A stretch of DNA of 64,000 bases from Omphiscola glabra (Eukaryota; Mollusca; Gastropoda; Lymnaeidae): positions 15,623,784 to 15,687,783 of the forward strand of contig OZ024808.1 of the NCBI GenBank assembly GCA_964017045.1. The letters run 5' to 3'. Below the pieces are notes generated by a model. That model saw only the letters and a program-made list of their open reading frames with translations, was not told the origin of the DNA and did no database searches. A program made the translations under genes and the position numbers. Below are positions 36,583-47,928 of the stretch, in pieces. Position 1 is the stretch's first letter; each line of letters begins with the position of its first letter.

Positions 36583-38383
36583 CTAACGAAGTGGTCGGCG
36601 GCATGCGGCTCTGGAGCTCTCGTGTGGACCTTTAAAGGAACTGCTTCGGTTCTTCTACTAAGTTGTAATACCCGTGGATCCAAAATATACGATATATGTA
36701 TATATTTTTAAATTATATCCTCGCTCATTAAACTTCGCCAACCAAGTCGTGACGCAAGACTGAGAGTGTTCTCAAGGGAGCACTATAGACTTCAGTCAGG
36801 TATACATTTTAATGTTTATATTCATAGTTATTTCCTAGATTGTCCATGAAAATTCTTTGCTCTATAATCGATGTGTTGTTGTTTTTTGTTGTTTTTTTTG
36901 CATTGGAATGGGCTACCCGCCAATCATTGAACAAGAGGTGCATTTTCCAATATCAAGATATATAGAAAGGTCCAATTCCAAAGCCGGAGCCCCGGGGCCT
37001 GGGGGAACGCATAGGAACGGCTTTCCGTAAGTGTGTAAAAAATATATAATAAGTGCATACATATTTTTTTCGGGAGAAGGCATCTCTCGGTACATGACCA
37101 CCGTCCATTTGTATTACTTAAAAACAAAATCTTTGTTCCCAACGTGGTCAACATCGAGGAACACGAAAGCAAATAACAAATAAATGCATGAACAAATCGT
37201 TAAGACTTCCCCCCCCCTTTTTTCCCAAACTTTTTTGGATCAAAAAATGAACCTCAGTATTCCCCCACCCCCAATAAAAAAAAAGTTTTGCAAAATCTTC
37301 CTACGCCGCTGTCCCGTAACACGCCGCTGTCCCGTAACACGCCGCTGTCCCGTAACACGCCACTGTCCCGTAACACGCCCGCCCCCAACCCAAAACATTC
37401 TTCTGTGTTGCAGTCGTGCAGAAGCGATGTAGTGGCCCTACACATGGTCTCCGGCTCGGTGTGATTAGAATAATGGAATAAATCAGACCAAACATATTAT
37501 CTACCGCAAACTTAAGTTTGTACGCGTCTGTCTCAACGTACGAGGGAATTTACAGGGGGAAAAAAATGACGAAAAGCTGATTAAAAACAAATAAGTGGTA
37601 AAGAGCCAACAGAGATTACAGCCTTCTCACGTAAAATATATTGAAATAACAACATGCACGCACTGTAAGAGTTCGTGACAAAACACACTGCGACAACAGA
37701 TATAACAATCTACTGGCGCAACTGAAATCAGTGATGGAATGCGGACATGTATCACTGTGGACATCAATGGCACCATATCGTCTGCGTATGCCAGGTGGAC
37801 ATGTAACATTCTGCAACTATACGATGATAACCTCATTGTGATAACAGACGTTGATACAGTACAATCAGCTTTGCCATCTGTCCGTGCAGTTACGGGAGTC
37901 CGTAAAGATAGGATCTCAAATAACTGGCCCCTAAATATCCATACGAACTTTAGGATGTAAATAAATGTCTATACGAACTTTAGGATGCCCGTAAATATCC
38001 ACTAAAAATGAGACATTTTAAACGTTTGGCTTGGTATAAACTTGTATAAACACAATGAGACAGAGTAAAATATCATGGCATAAACTTGTATAAACACAAT
38101 GAGACAGAGTAAAATATCATAGTACCGGTAGTAAAATACTTTATGTTTATTTTTAGCTGCATAGTTTCAACTAGTTCCTTTTTAAAGTATATCTGTAAAA
38201 AAAATCTTAATAGAATTAGAATATTTTTCTTTCAAGTCTAATTTATCGAGTTGGTAACCCTTTTCACTATCAACTCCAGGAGTTTCTACACAAAAAAAGT
38301 GTGTGTGTGTAAAATTTGGGGTGGGGGATTTCCTGACTTGGAAATATTTTAAAATGCAATATTGTGTAGTGTAGTGGTTCTCA

Positions 38384-38720
38384 GCCTGTGGGTCAGCTGG
38401 TTTATACGTTTGGCGTGAGCGTTATTCCCCCGAGTGGTCTAAACTGAGCAAATCTCAAGTTAATGGTCAGGAGCTCAATCCCCGCCAAAGCCCAGTCAAG
38501 CAAAAAACACCACCAGCACCCCGGGTGGATGGGACTCGTTAACCTTGGACGGCAACTCATCTAAGAGAAGGCAACTCTGAATTCAAACCCGGAGATGGGG
38601 AGCTGGAGTTCGCATGCGCCTAACTGGCAGCAGTGAGACCTCTCGCACATCGGAGCGCCGTGAGCAGGCTATCATAGCATGGAATGAGCGCTATATAAGT
38701 ACTCCAATCAATCAAATTCC
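38384..38720 (+). mobile_element. tRNA-derived SINE, preceded by a short SPIN-like end
   Basis: Bases 38384-38400 read tggttctcagcctgtggg, resembling a SPIN terminus. The following text has tRNA-like A-box (gagtggtctaaac) and B-box (gagctcaatcccc) candidates, a GC-rich body and an end gcgctatataagtactccaa followed by a (tcaa)n tail. I see no clear target duplication. Confidence 0.6.
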
Positions 38721-39295
38721 TAGAGTCCGTTTGTTCCACTCATTTTTTTAAAGGTCTTTGTGATGGGGGAAATGGATTTTGTGACTCGGTGTTAGAGTCA
38801 TTGGTGCGTCTTGAATAAATATCTTTAAGAAGTAAAATAAATGAAATCTATGCATGTACTTTAAAACCTTTCAACCATCAAGAGCTACAACCCAAAAACT
38901 AATTAATTCATGATCTTTCGCAGGTTACCCTTCTTGGACAGGCAAATTTTCCCCCAAAATTTGTTCCAACGATTACCAAGGTAAGCCAAAGAAATTTTCC
39001 ATTTGAAACGTTTAGATTATTTAAAAACACATATGTATGAAGTGTGTAGAAAAATGTAGATTATTTAAACACACATAGATATGAAGTGTGTAGAAACATT
39101 TAATCTCATTGAAAAATAATGAAGTGAATATTGATGAATTTTTAATCAACTAATTTTTTTTTTTTAAGTTGAAAATGTTAATGAAATTAGATTAATAGAA
39201 TATTCTTAAGGCTTAGAAAATTGTAAAAATAAACTTGGTCTGTCGGAATAACTTTTCACTTGTGATTATCAGAGGTAAATAAGTTTAGGGTAGCG

Positions 39296-39590
39296 CACAT
39301 CAGGCCAGACTGGCTCACGTCAATCATCTGTTCTAGATCAGGTCAGGCTGACACACATCAAACATCAGATTTGGCTGACACACATCAAACAGCAGGTCAG
39401 GCTGACACACGTCAATCGTTTGGTCTAGATCAGGCTAAGTTGACGCAGATCAGACTTCAGGTCAGGCTGACACTCGTCATCCAGTCTACATCAGGTCAGG
39501 CTGACACACGGCCATCATCCAGTCTACATCAGGGTCACGTCCATCATCCGGTCTACATCAGGTCAGGTCACACTCGTCACTCATCAAACA
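39296..39590. repeat. Degenerate ~35-45-bp repeats
   Basis: Units built on atcaggtcaggctgacacac, with variable spacing and 'cagtctacatcaggtca'. Further right, 39680-39760 holds a 47-bp duplication and 40214-40331 a 60-bp duplication (gatgttacatgtataataac). No gene seen between 37745 and 40500. Confidence 0.85.
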
Positions 39591-40502
39591 ACGAATCAGA
39601 GTGCAGACTCCTGTCACGGAGCTCTTTTGAAGGCGAACCAAGAAAAAGTATCTGTCAAAAAAAAAGTTAGGAATGTTTATCATTTCTATAGATTCCTTTA
39701 CTTTGGCCATCAAGATAATATTCATCATTTCTATAGATTCCTTTACTTTGACCATCAAGATGATGCTTCCGCCGTTTATGGTTAAGTAATTTCTAAAGGA
39801 AACACTAAATACATATACCTGTAGTTAAAATTAACGATTTTAAATGATAATCGGGAAATCTAATTATCGGTTTTCAAATAATATATCGTTTACAAAACGA
39901 TAATCGATTTTTAAAAAAAAATTAAATAATATTCATTGTAAAAACTCATAACAAATTTAGAAACCGAATTCTTTAAACCCAAAACCGGTTTGCCCCCCCC
40001 CCTTTTTTTTTTCTTACCCACCCACCCACCCCACCCCCAAAATGATATTAAAGTCCCTAGTTAAAATATTGTTGAGTAGAAAATGTATCATATCAACGCT
40101 ACACATTACTCCCCCGAGGTGGCTGATGACGATGAACATGGCGGATACAATGTGAAGTTTGAGATGTTTTTTTGTTTTTTTTTAATCTTTTAAGAATTTA
40201 GAAAATAATTCAGAAGATGTTACATGTATAATAACAGGCATGTCAAGTTTATCTTGACTCATTTGCCACAAGAAAGATGTTACATGTATAATAACAGGCA
40301 TGTCAAGTTTATCTTGACTCATTTGCCAAAAGAAAACTTGTCCATGTTTGTTTGTTTGTTGGTTTTTTTTTTTTGGTGTTGTTGTTGTTGTTGTTTTTGT
40401 TTTTTTAAGGGAAACTACTCATTAAAAGATATGTAGGAGTAGTTACCCTTTGAGAGACTCTTAGCGTGTACTTTAACGGTCTTCTGTTTTTTTTTTCTTT
40501 AC

Positions 40503-43500
40503 CTGTTCACTGACCCGCTGACCATATCGGCAGTAGTTGGCAAAGTGTTCACAGTTTCGGCTGAGCAGGTTGTAGCTGACGCTGCCCACACACATCTTAG
40601 CTTTCTGCACAACCTTCTCGGGACTACGGGGTCTGTACGATTGGGTAGAGTACAGGATAGAACATACAGTACAGTTTAAAAAATCTGTATCAATACATTT
40701 TATAACATGACGATAAAAAATAAATATACAGTGAGACCTGAAAATAACGCAAACCACTGCAGAGGCGGTGCTATTTGAAAAGTTCAGCTATAGCGCGTGA
40801 GCACATATGCCAGGGACATCGTTATTTCGAGGTACGTTATTTCCGGGTATGAGTTTAATATATTTTTACTATAGCTTGACACGTAACGTGTCTATAAACT
40901 GCATTTTCATACAGAGAAAGCTCGACCTGTGGTGGTTCGTCGTAGCGTTGAAGCAACCACAATAAACACCTTAGTTTAGCTAATCACAATCGGAGCAATA
41001 TGTACGCACACTATTAGTGTTCCAGATTTACCAAAATACAGTCGTGCATTTAGCATTTAGTACTTTGTGTACATAGGCTACATGCCATTTGTTAGTGGGG
41101 TCTGTAGGCATAATAGCCACGTCAAGTAGCATTTATTGTAATAAAATTATAAATAGCTAATCATAACAGTCACCAACTCGTACGTCTATATAGCGGCACA
41201 TAAAATATAACCAAAAAAGTATATTTAGCACATTTCATCTGCGAATTCAGGGGGGGGGGGGTGTTGTGCAAATTCCCCACCCGCCCTACCCAAATGGCAT
41301 CACTGATTCCACTCCATGAATCTTCAGCAGGGCCCCCATACCTTGTGACTGCTCGCCAATTATTACATCCCCGCGACGCCTCGCCCGGTGGAATCGGACG
41401 GAATCACCAGAATGATATAGTTAAATGATTGACACACCCCAGAATGTTGATATCATCTGAAAGCTGAACGTACGTGTAACTGAAAGTGGGTGAAAGCTGA
41501 ACGTACGTGTATCTGAAAGTGAGTGAAAGCTAAACGTACGTGTATCTGAAATCCCTTTCATTGGCAACGTAGATTTTGGACTTCCCGGCCACCGACATCA
41601 GATCGTCCACACAGATCTTGCCACATGTCTTGTCCATCGGCTTTTCCTTTGTAATGTGCACGACCTTGCTGTCGCCTGACATCGGACGAAGCGAACCGTT
41701 GGTATAATGCCATGGTGTGAGTAACAGGACATCACATGACATTGTGTGAGAAATAGTGTATCAAAAGCCATTGTGTGAGGAATGGTGTATCGAATGCGAT
41801 TGTGTGAGAAATAGTGTATCGAATGCCATTGTGTGAGAACTAGTGTATAAAAAAGCCAGTGTGTGAGAAATAGTGTATCAAAAGCCATTGTGTGAGGAAT
41901 AGTGTATCTAATGCCATTGTGTATGAAATGGTGTATCTAATGCCATTGTGTATGAAATAGTGTATCTAATGCCATTGTGTATGAAATAGTGTATCTAATG
42001 CCATTGTGTATGAAATAGTGTATCTAATGCCATTGTTTGAGAAATAGTGTATCAAAAATCCAGTGTGTGAGAAATAGTGTATCGAATGCCATTGTGTGAG
42101 AAATAGTGTATCAAAAAGCCAGTGTGTGAGAAATAGTGTATCAAAAGCCATTGTGTGAGGAATAGTGTATCTAATGCCATTGTGTATGAAATGGTGTATC
42201 TAATGCCATTGTGTATGAAATAGTGTATCTAATGCCATTGTGTATGAAATAGTGTATCTAATGCCATTGTGTATGAAATAGTGTATCTAATGCCATTGTT
42301 TGTGAAATAGTGTATCAAAAAGCCAGTGTGTGAGAAATAGTGTATCAAAAGCCAGTGTGTGAGAAATAGTGTATCTAATGAAATTGTGTATGAAATAGTG
42401 TATCTAATGAAATTGTGTATGAAATAGTGTATCTAATGAAATTGTGTATGAAATAGTGTATCTAATGAAATTGTGTATGAAATAGTGTATCTAATGAAAT
42501 TGTGTATGAAATAGTGTATCTAATGAAATTGTGTATGAAATAGTGTATCTAATGAAATTGTGTATGAAATAGTGTATCACAGCTTATATTATGTATATTT
42601 AATTTATATTTACATGAATGTTTTTGTTTGTTCTTTTTGTACCGATAAAGGCGTTTGCCGAAACTTTTACATTTGTATTCTGTATGATCATTAAAGCTAA
42701 ACTTATATAGTTTTATTAACACAAATAGTCTGTTTCTAATTAATCTACTTGAAAGCTTTATCTCAGTCCAACACTCTTACACATAGCTTATGACGTCATG
42801 AGTATGACTTTGGCTACGAAATTATTCACCACAGCGCCCCCTCTTACAAACGGTATGACTTTTTCCATGAGATGATGTCTATTTTTCAATAACGTTTAAA
42901 TATGAGATTTAAGTAGGACATACACATATATACACATTTACACAATTACATACCAATGTAAACAGCTCAGTGGTCAACTACATACCAATGTTAACAGCTC
43001 AGTGGTCAACTACATACCAATGTAAACAGCTCAGTGGTCAACTACATACCATTGTAAACAGCTCAGTGGTCAACTACATACCAATGTAAACAACCCAGTG
43101 ATCAGCTACATAACAATGTAAACAGCCAAGTGATAAACTATCTACCAATGTAAACAGCCACGTGATCAGCTACATACCAATGTAAACAGCCCAATGATCA
43201 ACTACATAACAATGTAATCAGTCAAGTGGTCAGCGACATACCAATGTAAACAGCCCAGTGGTCAGCTACATACCAATGTAAACAGCCCAATGATCAACTA
43301 CATACCAATGTAAACAGCCCAGTGGTCAGCTACATAACAATGTAATCAGTCAAGTGGTCAGCGACATACCAATGTAAACAGCCCAGTGGTCAGCTACATA
43401 CCAATGTAAACAGCCCAGTGGTCAGCTACATACCAATGTAAACAGCCCAGTGGTCAGCTACATACCAATGTAAACAGCCCAGTGGTCAGCTACATACCAA

Positions 43501-44218
43501 TGTAAACAGCCCAGTGGTCAGCTACATACCAATGTAAACAGCCCAGTGGTCAGCTACATACCAATGTAAACAGCCCAGTTGTCAGCTACCTACCAATGTA
43601 AACAGCCCCGTGGTCAGCTACATACCAATGTAAACAGCCCAGTGGTCAGCTACATACCAATGTAAACAGCCCGGTGGTCAGCTACATACCAATGTAAACA
43701 GCCCCGTGGTCAGCTACATACCAATGTAAACAGCCCGGTGGTCAGCTACATACCAATGTAAACAGCCCGGTGGTCAGCTACATACCAATGTAAACAGCCT
43801 AGTGGTCAGCTACATACCAATGTAAACAGCCCTGTGGTCAGCTACATACCAATGTAAACAGTCCAGTGGTCAGCTACATACCAATGTAAACAGCCCAGTG
43901 GTCAGCTACATACCAATGTAATCAGCCCAGTGGTCAGCTACATACCAATGTAAACAGCCCAGTGGTCAGCTACCTACCAATGTAAACAGCCCAGTGGTCA
44001 GCTACATACCAATGTAAACCGCCCAGTGGTCAGCTACCTACCAATGTAAACAGCCCAGTGGTCAGCTACCTACCAATGTAAACAGCCCAGTGGTCGTACA
44101 AATGTCGATCGAACCTCACCAGGTCACCCGGTTTAAGAAATCTCATGACGTAATTGTTCCTGGCTTTAATTCGAGCAGACGATGTGCTGTCACTCTTCTT
44201 AACAGGGCTCTCCGCCAT
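40503..44218 (-). CDS. LRAT-domain (PLAAT/H-rev107-like) gene C, three exons found, last exon not located
   Basis: Exon 1 is 44218-44074 (MAESPVKKSD..., FLKPGDLVRF, YDHWAVYI), ending G|GTAGGT. Exon 2 is 41675-41540 (DSKVVHITKEKP ... SKIYVANERDF), ending AC|GTACGT. Exon 3 is 40632-40503 (SPEKVVQKAKM ... NLLSRNCEHFANYCRYGQRV), ending CAG|GTAAAG. The three join without a break into 137 residues with H43, H55 and C121 as the expected catalytic set. Exon 3 is exactly 130 nt, as in gene B. The phase-0 donor after exon 3 implies a further exon, probably the membrane anchor, but I could not find one down to 37 kb. Intron 1 is almost all tandem repeats: a 29-bp array beside exon 2 and a 32-bp array abutting exon 1 whose unit copies the exon-1 donor. 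The exon-2 donor is also triplicated. Biochemical role is inferred from the family only. Confidence 0.8.
40730..40870. mobile_element. Small inverted-repeat element near gene C exon 3
   Basis: Start cagtgagacctgaaaataac and an internal cgttatttccgggta in opposite sense suggest a Tigger-like MITE fragment. The remainder of intron 2 (to 41460) has no recognised feature. Confidence 0.45.
41467..41551. repeat. 36-bp repeat, three copies of gene C exon 2 donor
   Basis: Three units contain acgtacgtgta and 'ctgaaagtgggtgaaagct'. On the minus strand each gives cagatacac|gtacgt or close to it, i.e. the end of exon 2 plus its 5' splice site. The real donor is the copy joined to the exon (41540). Confidence 0.85.
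41725..42579. repeat. 29-bp tandem repeat, about 30 copies, intron 1 of gene C
   Basis: Core gaaatagtgtatctaatgcc with variants (aaaagcc, aatgaaa), and a higher-order pattern that repeats between about 41870-42060 and 42130-42320. It starts only about 50 bp upstream (minus strand) of the exon 2 acceptor. Bases 42600-42740 hold a family-B hairpin repeat (CCGATAA ... GCCGAAAC at 42642-42667). Confidence 0.95.
42947..44095. repeat. 32-bp tandem repeat, about 35 copies, unit contains exon-1 end and splice donor of gene C
   Basis: Plus-strand unit cagctacataccaatgtaaa plus 'cagcccagtggt'. Reversed, it reads cactgggctgtttacattg|gtatgtagctgac. The part before the bar is the end of exon 1 (HWAVYIG codons), and gtatgt or gtaggt is a consensus 5' splice site. 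The array abuts the exon, and the last unit is the exon end itself (donor at 44073). Left-most copies are the most diverged. Confidence 0.97.
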
Positions 44219-44744
44219 CTTGGACGCTCACACGTCAACAAGCTGTCGCCAATTCCACATGCTGTCCCTAATCCCACATCCTATCCCTGATACCACACGT
44301 TATCGGAAACAGTCGATTTTTTGCTCTTGTGTGAATTGTAAGTGTGCGTCTTAACAGAAATTTGATGGTGTCTCTAGCACAGTACACCGCCAGATGGCGT
44401 GGTCTTCCTCTGGTCCCGATATGTTTAACTGTCTTGTCTTTTATTTTACAGCATAAACATATCTTGGTACACTATTTATTTACATGACGTAACCTGAAAG
44501 CATTCCCCTGTGCATTGTTATCTTTTATATCTAACGATTTGCCAGATGTATGTGACCTGTCAGATATCACAGAGAGAACAGTGTTTACGAAGACGTCATC
44601 ACTGGGTGCTAACTGGAGTAGGTACACCGTAAATAGAACATGCTATCAGTAGGTCCTACTGACCCCCAGCCACTGGGAACCAAGATAGTCATGACTTAAA
44701 CAATGGATGTGAAGCCAGTCGTGTAGCTAGGGTTAGTGCCGTCC

Positions 44745-45560
44745 GTGTATTATTATTATTAGTGGTTTTATATAGCGCGGTACCCCAGCAAATGGGTGGG
44801 CTCACCGCGCTGTACATGAAAATAAAAACAATTGGAGGAAAAAAAACAACAAATGCATATTCAGTCCACCCATTCCTGAACTATTTACATAGCAAGCCAC
44901 GGACGGCACGCAGCAATATCATTTATCGGTTAGAGTGGGGGAATCAGTCAGGATAGTAGAGTTTAAAGAGATGTGTTTTGAGGGAAGTTTTGAAGGATGT
45001 GATGGTCGGTATCTTGGGGATGTGTAGTGGAAGAGAATTAAATTGGTTGGGGGCACAGAAGGAGTAAGATCGTTCAGCGTATGTTTTTGTGCGTGTCTTG
45101 GGAACAGAAAGAATACGCGTGTCTGCGGAGGAGCGAAGCTGTCGAAGGGGTGAATAGACAGAGAGAAGTTCGGTGAGATATGAAGGGTGGGAATTCGAGA
45201 AAATACTGTGACAGTGAACAGAGAGTTTGTAGTCAATCCGTGCTTGTACAGGGAGCCAATGAAGTGAATGAAATAGTGGGGTGTGACGTGATCACGTTGT
45301 TTTTTTTTTTGTTTTTTTTTTGCCTTTAGAACTAACCTAACAGATGAGTTTTGAACCTTTTGTAATTTTTCTATGAAGTGTTTTGGTGAACCTGACAGAA
45401 GAGAGTTGCAATATTTAAGACGAGAGAGAACAAGAGCACAGACTAGTGTTTTTGTTGCGCTGGCTGTGAGGTAGTGGCGGATGGAACTGATCTGACGGAT
45501 AGCGGTGTATGCAGAGCGACAAATGTGAGAGTATGCAGGTACCACAAAAATCAATATACA
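44745..45560 (-). pseudogene. CR1/L2-like LINE, 3' part
   Basis: On the minus strand: HICRSAYTAIRQISSIRHYL, TLVCALVLSRLKYCNSLLSG, EKLQKVQNSSVRLVLKAKK, then frame-changed text (SVPPTNLILFHYTSP) to the 3' UTR and a (taat)n tail at 44750-44762. This is the post-RT region of CR1/L2-group non-LTR elements and is the same family as 51040-52210. It is 5'-truncated and frameshifted. It inserted beside a 'gtgtagctagggttagtgcc' MITE end at 44718. Confidence 0.85.
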
Positions 45561-46238
45561 GGTACAACAAGAACAAAAAAAAACACAAAGAAAACACCAA
45601 AATTACCCACCCCTTCCCCCGAAACATAAAACAAAACTATCGCAGAATATAATACAGCCAAAATGTCATAGCACGTCTAAATTGCAATCATGTTTATTAG
45701 CTATGACCGAATCCCCCACTCCAAGATCTCCCGTCTTTTCAAATGACAAAAGTCTTGATTAATGGCTGTGACTAGGAGGATTGCATTTGAACAAATCACA
45801 GTTGTGATGACAGCTTACAAATTAAATAATCACCATAAGAAGTCATTGACGTATTATTTATTGGCTATTTAGTATCATCAAAGTTTTTTTTAATGTAGGC
45901 AAATCATAGACTTGCCATTTAAACCAGCTGCATTTGGTTTGAGCAAATACCGAGTTGGTGTCTGGTTTCTTCCAGCATACGCCCGCCACTGAATACGTTT
46001 CGTTCTCCTGGCACACGTCACCAAGTACATATCTGGCAAGTACTGCCTATAGCTAAGTTTGGTAAGTTTTCTTTGTTTTCAGCTTTTGGTTTATTTGTTA
46101 AACTTTTGAACTTGGGGGTTTCAGAAAATAAAAAACTATTAAAAAAAATTAAAAACCAGTAATCTCATCAGACTGACAAAATACAAAATGGGGGTCGCGA
46201 GCGACCAGGGTTGCCTATCAAAATGAGAAAAATAAAAG

Positions 46239-46309
<71 letters not shown>

Positions 46310-46560
46310 TATGCACGGAAAAACATTAATTGATGAGTCAAAACGATTCAACGCCGATATGGATTGTTCGGTAACTTTCGTGAGTGACATGAAGCTGTAC
46401 TTATCTAAATTCTGAGTAATAACGCTTTCCCTTGATACCAAACACGAAATATTTGAGCGTTTCTAAGTACATGAATCGAATCGGTAACAATTAAAAACAT
46501 AAAAAATATGATATTTTACCCATTTATAAGGTTACCAAAGTAATATTTTACTTTTTTTTT
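45561..46560. other. Spacer with long poly(A) tract
   Basis: Bases 46243-46307 are an almost pure A run of about 65, possibly a retroposed tail (plus strand). No gene recognised in the rest. Confidence 0.5.
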
Positions 46561-46670
46561 AATCTGATACTCCTTGTTTTCTGATGAAGGCTCTAAGCCA
46601 AAACGTCAAAATCTTTTGTCCTGTCGGTGAATTCATGTTTAGCACATCCTGTTCTTATATTTTATTTACA
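46558..46670 (+). mobile_element. Repeat end with hammerhead-like hairpin (family A)
   Basis: Core at 46581-46607: CTGATGA, GGCT-cta-AGCC, AAAACGTC. Same family as 14600-14720, here uninterrupted through gttcttatattttatttaca. Confidence 0.6.
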
Positions 46671-46851
46671 CAACTTGAATGCAGTCCATCAATTATTTTA
46701 TTTTTTATTTTCATTTATGAGCATGATAATGATGAATGCCAATAAATTCAAGAATTGAATAAGCCTACGGATCTTACATGAAAAAGAATAATTGAGAAAA
46801 TAATAAGGGAAACCTAGGGTTCCAAATATAAATATTATCATTGCCCTTGCT

Positions 46852-47048
46852 CAGTGGTTCTCAACCTTCACAATGCCGCGACCCTTTAGTACAGTTCCTC
46901 ATGTTGTGGCGACCCCCAAACACAAAATTATTTTCGTTGCTACTTCATAACTTTAGAGTATATGTGTTTGCCGATGGTCTTAGGCGACCCCTGGTAAAGG
47001 GCCGTTCGATCCCCAAAGGGGTCGCAACCCACAGGTTGAGAACCGATG
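46852..47048 (-). mobile_element. SPIN-like hAT MITE, second copy, 197 bp
   Basis: Opposite orientation to 4724-4924. The ends are cagtggttctcaacctt and (reverse complement) catcggttctcaacctgtgg. Flanking 8-mers cccttgct and ccctagtt match at six of eight positions, so this copy is older or more diverged. Confidence 0.82.
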
Positions 47049-47199
47049 CCCTAGTTGTTGTTATTTTCCCCAAAGCTATTACCTTACCCTTTGCCTTGTC
47101 GACAGTTCATTTTTGAAAATATTGAACAAGTCATTATGCATCTCTGAACGGTGCTAGCAGAGGATTTGTTATATCTTATACGATGACAGTAAGACGTCG

Positions 47200-47440
47200 A
47201 GCAATAAGGAATATCGGATTGCCGGCCGACAGACAGGAGTGTGACAATCTGACATCTGGTAGAAGACCGAAGACCTCAATAACTTTCGAGCCGACGACCG
47301 AAAGTCTCAATCGGCTGAAACCGAAAATAAACCGAAACATAGCTTTTCAGTTTCGGACGAAACCGAAACTACGCCAAACGTGATAAAATGGCAACTTTCG
47401 GCGCTGAAACCGAAATTCGGTCTCTAATGAGAATACAGTT
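47200..47440. repeat. ACCGAAA-rich degenerate repeat
   Basis: Many copies of 'accgaaa' in both orientations, like the subterminal repeats of some hAT elements. A pure (AT)n microsatellite follows at 47668-47705. Bases 47706-47915, just upstream of gene D, contain no clear core promoter. Confidence 0.45.
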
Positions 47441-47663
47441 TAGTTTCCTCAGAGTGCTTAGTTATGTCAGGGGGACTTGATAATTCATTGTATGTCAATG
47501 TGGCAATGGCAGTTAAATAATACATATCTTTATCTAACTATCATTTCTGTGTTCCCCTCACCAACAGAGTGAATAGTTACACTTTTGATAGAAACATTGT
47601 GGAAAAATTACTGAAAAATTATTTTATGTATGCCCATGTGTCTATAACTCTAAGCTGGTAGTG

Positions 47664-47708
<45 letters not shown>

Positions 47709-47928
47709 GTTGAAGGATTAACGCCAGTTGGGGTTCGCGCAATGATGCGTAAGGGCGTGGATTGATTGGAATGGAAGGATGTGGTGGAGCAGGCCAGGGT
47801 CCAGCATGCGCTGTAGCGCCACTGATAATGATGCGGATGATGATGTTAATTGTTTATTGAAGAATGTAACATTATTATACAACCTTTAACTCCACGTCGT
47901 CGTTTTGTTCCTCAGATTGGACTCTGCC

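Larger units (their letters stand above)
32220..37745. repeat. Long dispersed repeat, copy 2, interrupted by hAT
   Basis: Copy of 28000-29435. The left part ends at 32581 and the right part resumes at 36583. An 18-bp array, cgccgctgtcccgtaaca, occurs four times at 37304-37379. Confidence 0.85.

Noticed and set aside
37739..37960. 73-codon plus-strand ORF
   Set aside because: Mostly within the dispersed-repeat copy; no motif, and I could not link it to gene C as the missing exon.
40100..40170. Minus-strand hydrophobic or Ser-rich stretch as exon 4 of gene C
   Set aside because: No good acceptor in phase 0 and no Gly/Ala-rich anchor like that of gene B.
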